This document shows positions 5,666 through 5,838 of a stretch of DNA of 5,838 bases, piece after piece. The translations under genes and the position numbers were made by a program. Location of the stretch: NCBI GenBank assembly GCA_009698045.1, contig WLRE01000084.1, positions 1-5,838 of the forward strand, read 5' to 3'. The DNA comes from Actinomycetota bacterium. Lineage in GTDB: Bacteria > Actinomycetota > Actinomycetes > Nanopelagicales > Nanopelagicaceae. The notes below the pieces were generated by a model. That model was not told the DNA's origin. It made no database searches and was given only the letters and a program-made list of their open reading frames with translations. Numbering within the stretch: position 1 is the first letter of the stretch; the number at the start of each line of letters is the position of its first letter.

Positions 5666-5838
5666 ATGAACGCAGTAAAAGAGAAGAGCGCGATTGAAGT
5701 AGATGGCGCGGTTGTTACCCAACGCATCCTTGTTGTTGATGATGAACCTAATATCTCTGAACTTATTGCTACCAGTTTACGTTTTGTAGGTTTTGAAGTT
5801 CGTACTGCATCCAATGGATCAGAGGCACTGATTACTGC
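5666..5838 (+). CDS. OmpR/PhoP-like response regulator, N-terminal part (partial)
   Basis: Only the first 57 codons and two bases are present. After about 19 variable residues comes the start of a receiver domain: RILVVDDEPNISELIATSL (20-38), with the acidic pair Asp25-Asp26 that helps hold Mg2+, then FVGFEVRTASNGSEAL (40-55). This closely resembles actinobacterial OmpR-family regulators of the PhoP/TrcR kind, which carry a C-terminal winged-helix DNA-binding domain. The phosphoacceptor Asp and the output domain lie beyond the right edge, so the subfamily is inferred. GAAGGG (5653-5658), seven bases before the ATG, is a suitable Shine-Dalgarno and supports this start. An in-frame upstream ATG at 5651 is followed after two codons by TAA and cannot be the start. 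The upstream phased repeats suggest self-regulation. A sensor kinase would be expected downstream. Confidence 0.88.
   Translation, partial: MNAVKEKSAIEVDGAVVTQRILVVDDEPNISELIATSLRFVGFEVRTASNGSEALIT

Noticed and set aside
1..5838. CRISPR arrays, insertion sequences, tRNA or rRNA genes, phage or defence genes
   Set aside because: Both strands were read; no repeat-spacer pattern, transposase, terminal inverted repeats, tRNA-like fold or defence domain was found.

Overview
The window looks like a stretch of core chromosome from a small-genome actinobacterium with moderate GC. The diagnostic gene is crgA, a septation protein known only from Actinobacteria. It sits beside a PknB-type PASTA kinase, a PstP-type phosphatase and a trpG/pabA glutaminase, the neighbourhood found near the replication origin in Mycobacterium and Streptomyces. 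Composition, very short intergenic gaps and trimmed proteins suggest a freshwater lineage such as Nanopelagicales (acI, Planktophila-like). That placement is an inference; no rRNA is present to test it.

Layout. Positions 1-2185 hold a tight minus-strand run read GDPD phosphodiesterase -> pheA (prephenate dehydratase) -> serS (seryl-tRNA synthetase, cut by the left edge), with gaps of 9 and 16 bp. A 67-bp divergent gap (2186-2252) separates it from the plus-strand pair pstP-pknB, whose coding regions overlap by 8 bp. The pknB 3' end overlaps the converging 3' end of trpG/pabA by 17 bp. trpG and crgA diverge from a 56-bp gap. After crgA, a 208-bp non-coding stretch leads to an OmpR-family response regulator cut by the right edge. 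That stretch carries a cluster of DnaA-box-like 9-mers, three direct repeats phased at 11 bp, and two small perfect inverted repeats.

How the genes relate. PstP and PknB form an opposing Ser/Thr dephosphorylation/phosphorylation pair. PknB senses the cell wall through extracellular PASTA domains, and CrgA acts at the division septum. PheA and TrpG/PabA both draw on chorismate-derived pathways (phenylalanine, and tryptophan or folate); SerS charges tRNA-Ser; the GDPD recycles glycerophosphodiesters.

Most of the window is ordinary housekeeping sequence and I see no new defence or mobile system. The points most worth a second look are: the compressed pstP-pknB junction, where rodA, pbpA, pknA and the PstP membrane/extracellular part are absent compared with the classic actinobacterial operon; the DnaA-box cluster and the phased repeats upstream of the response regulator; and a Glu-to-His change in the PheA ACT-domain ESRP motif.
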